From Bacteroidota bacterium (GTDB lineage Bacteria > Bacteroidota > Bacteroidia > B-17B0 > B-17BO): 9,946 bases of DNA. The notes under the pieces are model-generated. The model was not told the origin of the DNA. It did not search any database and saw only the letters and a list, made by a program, of their open reading frames with translations. Where the stretch lies: assembly GCA_025356715.1 (NCBI GenBank), contig JANXRU010000337.1:1-9946 (forward strand), read 5' to 3'. Shown here one piece after another: positions 7,649 through 9,946 of this stretch (position 1 is the stretch's first letter; every line of letters starts with the position of its first letter). The position numbers and the translations under genes are program-made.

Positions 7649-7677
7649 GCTAAAAGCATGTTATTTAACATTTTAGC
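7649..7677 (+). terminator. Hairpin after the nucleoid-associated protein gene
   Basis: GCTAAAA (7649-7655) and TGTTA (7659-7663) pair with TAACA (7666-7670) and TTTTAGC (7671-7677). This gives a near-continuous stem of about 11-12 bp with a 3-nt bulge (GCA) and a tiny apical loop. It lies 18 nt after the stop codon. No T-run follows on the plus strand, so it may protect the 3' end or terminate weakly. Confidence 0.45.
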
Positions 7678-7707
7678 AATATAAATTCTAAAAAACACTT
7701 CATAATA

Positions 7708-7738
7708 TTAGTACTTTTAACGAAATTTATTATTTTTG
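7708..7738 (+). promoter_or_regulatory. Promoter of the DUF6089 gene
   Basis: TATTTTTG (7731-7738) matches TAnnTTTG exactly, and TTAG (7708-7711) sits 19 nt upstream, where TTTG is expected (3 of 4 match). The predicted start of transcription falls about 5 nt after the octamer. The TTG at 7751 is then the first usable start codon, which supports that unusual start. Confidence 0.55.
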
Positions 7739-7750
7739 TAAAAAAAATTT

Positions 7751-8707
7751 TTGATTAAAAATCGACATATATTCTCATTTCTATTATTTTCTACAATTTT
7801 TGTACAAAATATATTTTCTCAAAGCTTTGCTAGAGCCTCTGACTGGAAAAAGTATCGAAAAGAAATTATAATACAGGCTGGTGTTGCTGAATTTTTAGGC
7901 GATTTAGGCGGATTAGATAAGGTTGGAACAACGAAAAGTCCAGTAGATTTAGAATTCGTTTTAACGCGGCCAGCTATTAGTTTAGCTTTTCGTTACAAAT
8001 TTGCTAAATTCTTTAATTGGCATACTAGTTTTAATTATTTGGTAGTTGCTGGTGATGATAAGTTAACAACTGAGCCATTTCGACAAAATCGAAACTTAAA
8101 TTTCAAATCCAATATTTTTGAATTAGCAACTCGGGCTGAATTCTCTTTATTTTCTAACAAAATTGGGCATCGCTATGGGATCAAAAGAACCATTAGCCGC
8201 CGACATAAATCTAGATCATGGGAATTAATTGGCTTTGTTGGTATAGGTGCATTTTATTTTAATCCAAAAGGGATGAATAAAGTTGGGGATTATGTTCCTT
8301 TACGTCCTTTACACACAGAGGGACAAGGATTACCTGATGGCGCAAAACAATACAGTAATTTTGCCATCTCTATTCCAATGGGGATTGCCTACCGAATGAT
8401 ATTAAGTAAACAATGGTGCGTTGGTATTGAGTTTAATTACCGAAAAACTTTTACCGACTATATTGATGATTGTAGTACTGTTTATTATGATAATGCAACC
8501 TTAAATGATACATATGGCCCAATATCTGCTCAAATGGCTGATCCAAATTTAGGAACTATTCCAGGAGCAACATTACCCGCTGGAGATGGCTTAAATGCTC
8601 AGAGAGGAAATAGTAAGGATAAGGATGCTTATATGGGTATACAAATTACTGTAGGTAGATTTTTTGCTCCGAAACGTCGCAAATCTAGATTACGTTCTAA
8701 ATTCTAA
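7751..8707 (+). CDS. DUF6089 family outer-membrane beta-barrel protein
   Basis: The 318-residue product has a signal peptide (KNRH, then hydrophobic FSFLLFSTIFV, predicted cleavage after FSQ at residue 24). The family's conserved blocks follow: AEFLGDLGG at 46-54, LEFVLTRPAISLAFRYKF at 67-84, VAGDDKLTTEPFRQNRNLNFKSNIFELA at 99-126 and ELIGFVGIGAFYFNPKG at 158-174. PMGIAYRMILSKQWCVGIEFNYRKTFTDYIDD at 209-240 and KDAYMGIQITVGRFF at 291-305 complete the set. This is a barrel pattern restricted to Bacteroidota; its function is unknown. The tail is strongly basic (KRRKSRLRSKF), as in relatives. Translation must start at TTG 7751: an in-frame stop lies at 7739-7741, and the signal region contains no ATG or GTG in a suitable place. 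The short leader after the promoter agrees. Confidence 0.9.
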   Translation: MIKNRHIFSFLLFSTIFVQNIFSQSFARASDWKKYRKEIIIQAGVAEFLGDLGGLDKVGTTKSPVDLEFVLTRPAISLAFRYKFAKFFNWHTSFNYLVVAGDDKLTTEPFRQNRNLNFKSNIFELATRAEFSLFSNKIGHRYGIKRTISRRHKSRSWELIGFVGIGAFYFNPKGMNKVGDYVPLRPLHTEGQGLPDGAKQYSNFAISIPMGIAYRMILSKQWCVGIEFNYRKTFTDYIDDCSTVYYDNATLNDTYGPISAQMADPNLGTIPGATLPAGDGLNAQRGNSKDKDAYMGIQITVGRFFAPKRRKSRLRSKF

Positions 8708-8716
8708 ATAGTTGTT

Positions 8717-8782
8717 TTACTTCTTTATTTCAATGATTTTTTTACCGTAAATGATTTCGATTCTGAATTCAGGGTTCTCAAA
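8717..8782 (-). pseudogene. Possible C-terminal remnant of a lost gene
   Basis: Between two in-frame stops the minus strand encodes 21 residues, FENPEFRIEIIYGKKIIEIKK, read from 8782 to 8720 and ended by the TAA at 8717-8719. The alternation of charged and beta-branched residues and the codon usage look like the tail of a real protein rather than random AT-rich DNA. There is no start codon and the upstream side is closed by a stop at 8783-8785. A parent family is not recognised, and chance remains a fair explanation. Confidence 0.2.
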
Positions 8783-8861
8783 TTACTATTTTTATAGGGC
8801 TACCTCAAACATATTACATTACTTTATTAATAATGGTTTTGAGTAAGAAGAATTAAAATGA

Positions 8862-8901
8862 ATGCAAGTATACATTCATAATTAGTTTAATACACTTGCA
8901 T
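8862..8901. repeat. Inverted repeat with 8-bp perfect core
   Basis: ATGCAAGT (8862-8869) and ACTTGCAT (8894-8901) are perfect reverse complements; after one mismatch two more pairs extend the stem inward. The loop is 18 nt. It sits roughly midway between two converging genes, so a role in terminating one or both transcripts is plausible, although no T-run follows. Confidence 0.5.
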
Positions 8902-8933
8902 ACAAACTATCGCATACCGTTTTTGAGGTGCTA

Positions 8934-9488
8934 TTAGTGGCTGTTTGCTCGTCTAAGTTCAACTTTTCCTTGCTTAATTACTCTTGATGTCCAAACATTA
9001 TTTGACAATGTATAAATTCTAGTTGTTTGATATAGCGACGTGTCATATAGAAAAAAATCAGAAATGCTTACTGTGTCTTTGTTTATAATTCGGCCTCCGA
9101 TTGTGAATTCTATGATTTTTGAATTTTTATTCACAAAATTGAATGTTCGAATTGTAGAGTCTAAGTAAGTATTGTTTTTCTGTCGGTTAAAAAAGATTAC
9201 AGGCTTATGTCCATTTTCATTGGTTACAATTTCTTTGAAATAGTTAGAGTCTATATCAGGATTAAAATCTTTACTATAGTCTATAGTTGGTTGATCGTCT
9301 ATATTAGTACTGCAAATTTCTCTTACAGATTGCTTTAAAACTAAAAGATCAAAACTGTCTACTTGTATTGTTATGTTTTTAGCAATTTCTTTATTTAGGT
9401 CTCGCACATTTTCAACTGTGGTTACATTTTTAGTGTCACAGCAACTAAAAATGACACTAAATATTGTCAATATGTATATTTTTTTCAT
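8934..9488 (-). CDS. Orphan lipoprotein of unknown function
   Basis: A 184-residue protein with a lipoprotein signal: MKK, a hydrophobic stretch IYILTIFSVI, then FSC with the acylated cysteine at residue 16 (a second Cys at 17). The mature part is hydrophilic in its first half (DLNKEIAKNITIQVDSFDLL) and probably beta-rich in the second (IIEFTIGGRIINKDTVSISDFFLYD, TTRIYTLSNNVWTSRV). No known domain is recognised. I take ATG 9488; a TTG immediately upstream (9491) is less likely. No Bacteroidota promoter motif is evident upstream. The gene lies between inverted copies of TTAGTGGC (8934-8941, 9495-9502) and beside a GC-rich segment, so it may be a lineage-specific acquisition. It is probably attached to the inner or outer membrane on the periplasmic side. 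Confidence 0.8.
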   Translation of the reverse strand: MKKIYILTIFSVIFSCCDTKNVTTVENVRDLNKEIAKNITIQVDSFDLLVLKQSVREICSTNIDDQPTIDYSKDFNPDIDSNYFKEIVTNENGHKPVIFFNRQKNNTYLDSTIRTFNFVNKNSKIIEFTIGGRIINKDTVSISDFFLYDTSLYQTTRIYTLSNNVWTSRVIKQGKVELRRANSH

Positions 9489-9512
9489 CAAATTGCCACT
9501 AACTTGGTAATT

Positions 9513-9547
9513 GTTCGGTTGGCGTCCGTGCTTCTCACGACAAGGCG
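9513..9547. repeat. GC-rich hairpin island upstream of the lipoprotein gene
   Basis: About 60% of these bases are G or C, against roughly a third in the surroundings. CGTG (9527-9530) pairs with CACG (9536-9539) around a 5-nt loop, and the pair extends by GT/AC with one bulged base. The pentamer GGCGT occurs twice in direct orientation (9521-9525, 9544-9548). No protein is encoded. Its composition suggests a different origin from its neighbours or a constrained RNA or protein-binding role. Confidence 0.35.
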
Positions 9548-9553
9548 TAATTG

Positions 9554-9581
9554 GTTATTTTTTCGTCAAGGAAAAAAGAAC
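9554..9581 (-). terminator. Imperfect 11-bp hairpin after the TPR gene
   Basis: GTTATTTTTTC (9554-9564) pairs with GAAAAAAGAAC (9571-9581) at 10 of 11 positions around a 6-nt loop. It lies 17 nt downstream of the TPR gene's stop on the minus strand, in the right place to end that transcript. The stem is mostly A-T pairs and no separate U-tract follows, so termination strength is uncertain. Confidence 0.4.
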
Positions 9582-9597
9582 ATAATTTGAGTGAGTC

Positions 9598-9946
9598 TTA
9601 TTTAATCCCCTTCAGCTTAGCATTCATTTCATTTCCCTTCGCTTCATTACCTGTCAAATAATAAAGCTTACGAAGGGCGGATAAGGTAGTCGTATCATCA
9701 GTTTTTAATGCTAAAGCTTGTTCAAAATAAGGAATAGCTTTTTTGTAATATTCTCCACTCTTTAGCTCATATTCCTTCTGTTTTTTAACAAGATCAACAA
9801 GAGTCGCCTTTACCATTGACTTAGTGTATAACACAACCCCATGATTATAATGAAGTGCTCCTAAATTATATAACACATTAAAGAATGTTTCCTTACTTGT
9901 TGGTTTCAAATTAACTGCCGCCAAATAATGTTCTTCAGCACTTTGC
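9598..9946 (-). CDS. Tetratricopeptide-repeat protein, N-terminus outside window
   Basis: The minus-strand frame is open from the window edge to a TAA at 9598-9600, giving the last 115 residues of a longer protein; there is no reason to start it at the internal TTG at 9924. TPR signatures are visible: AEEHYLAAVNLKP, then TFFNVLYNLGALHYNHGVVLY, an intervening charged helix (LVKKQKEYELKSGEYYKKA), AIPYFEQALALKTDDTTTLSALRKLYYLTG and a capping helix ending KGIK. The inserted charged segment between repeats and the C-terminal NEMNAKL helix are typical of Bacteroidota periplasmic or cytoplasmic TPR proteins. TPR domains mediate protein-protein contacts; the partner is unknown. Signal peptide and total length cannot be judged here. 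Confidence 0.9.
   Translation of the reverse strand, partial: QSAEEHYLAAVNLKPTSKETFFNVLYNLGALHYNHGVVLYTKSMVKATLVDLVKKQKEYELKSGEYYKKAIPYFEQALALKTDDTTTLSALRKLYYLTGNEAKGNEMNAKLKGIK

Larger units (their letters stand above)
8708..8933. other. Structured AT-rich intergenic stretch with nested inverted repeats
   Basis: No intact gene is seen in these 226 bp between the DUF6089 and lipoprotein stop codons. An outer inverted repeat, ACCTCAAA (8802-8809) with TTTGAGGT (8922-8929), encloses a hairpin whose arms are ATGCAAGTATA (8862-8872) and TACACTTGCAT (8891-8901), 10 of 11 positions paired around an 18-nt loop. A copy-like TTTTGAGT at 8837-8844 could compete for the outer arm. The left part (8717-8782, minus strand) reads as a 21-codon protein tail. 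It may act as a terminator for the converging genes or be a scar of past insertion. Confidence 0.4.

Noticed and set aside
8802..8929. Integron attC site
   Set aside because: The outer arms do not contain the RYYYAAC/GTTRRRY core sites, and there is no integrase or series of cassettes in view.
9489..9491. TTG as start of the lipoprotein
   Set aside because: The adjacent ATG at 9488 gives a normal MKK lipoprotein signal; the extra residue adds nothing.
9922..9924. TTG as start of the TPR gene
   Set aside because: The frame stays open to the window edge, and the residues upstream (AEEHYLAAV) are part of a TPR helix, so the gene is partial.

Overview
The window is AT-rich chromosomal DNA from a member of the Bacteroidota, probably close to the Flavobacteriia or a neighbouring class. 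The evidence is a DUF6089-type outer-membrane protein, a Bacteroidota-style YihY/BrkB protein, an NdpA-type nucleoid-associated protein, leaders that are A-rich without clear Shine-Dalgarno sites, and several promoter motifs of the Bacteroidota type (TAnnTTTG at -7, some with TTTG near -33). Genus or species cannot be given from the sequence alone.

Layout, left to right. A truncated guaA (GMP synthase) runs off the left edge on the minus strand. Next, also on the minus strand, is a two-gene unit: a NarL/LuxR-type response regulator followed 4 nt later by a 35-residue single-span membrane peptide. A secreted beta-barrel-like protein (minus) stands divergent to a YihY/BrkB-family inner-membrane protein (plus). 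The YihY gene converges on a Prc/Tsp-type S41 protease (minus); a 12-bp hairpin overlapping the YihY stop codon probably serves as terminator. Divergent from the protease is an NdpA-family nucleoid-associated protein (plus), followed by a DUF6089 outer-membrane protein (plus). A 226-bp non-coding stretch with nested inverted repeats precedes an orphan lipoprotein (minus). A short GC-rich, hairpin-forming segment follows, and then the C-terminal end of a TPR protein (minus) that runs off the right edge.

Most of this is ordinary core genome: nucleotide synthesis, periplasmic proteolysis, envelope proteins and a nucleoid protein, mostly in one-gene units separated by divergent promoters or convergent terminators. 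Four genes act at the envelope (YihY, Prc and two barrel-like proteins), but nothing in the sequence links them into one pathway. I see no phage, transposase, CRISPR array, toxin-antitoxin pair, tRNA or rRNA.

The parts most worth a second look are the small membrane ORF coupled to an orphan response regulator with an altered acidic pocket, and the right-hand 8.7-9.6 kb stretch. There an unrecognised lipoprotein gene sits between inverted 8-mers, a structured AT-rich spacer, a possible gene remnant and a GC-rich hairpin island, which suggests an accessory insertion. I did not find convincing evidence for a large undescribed system.
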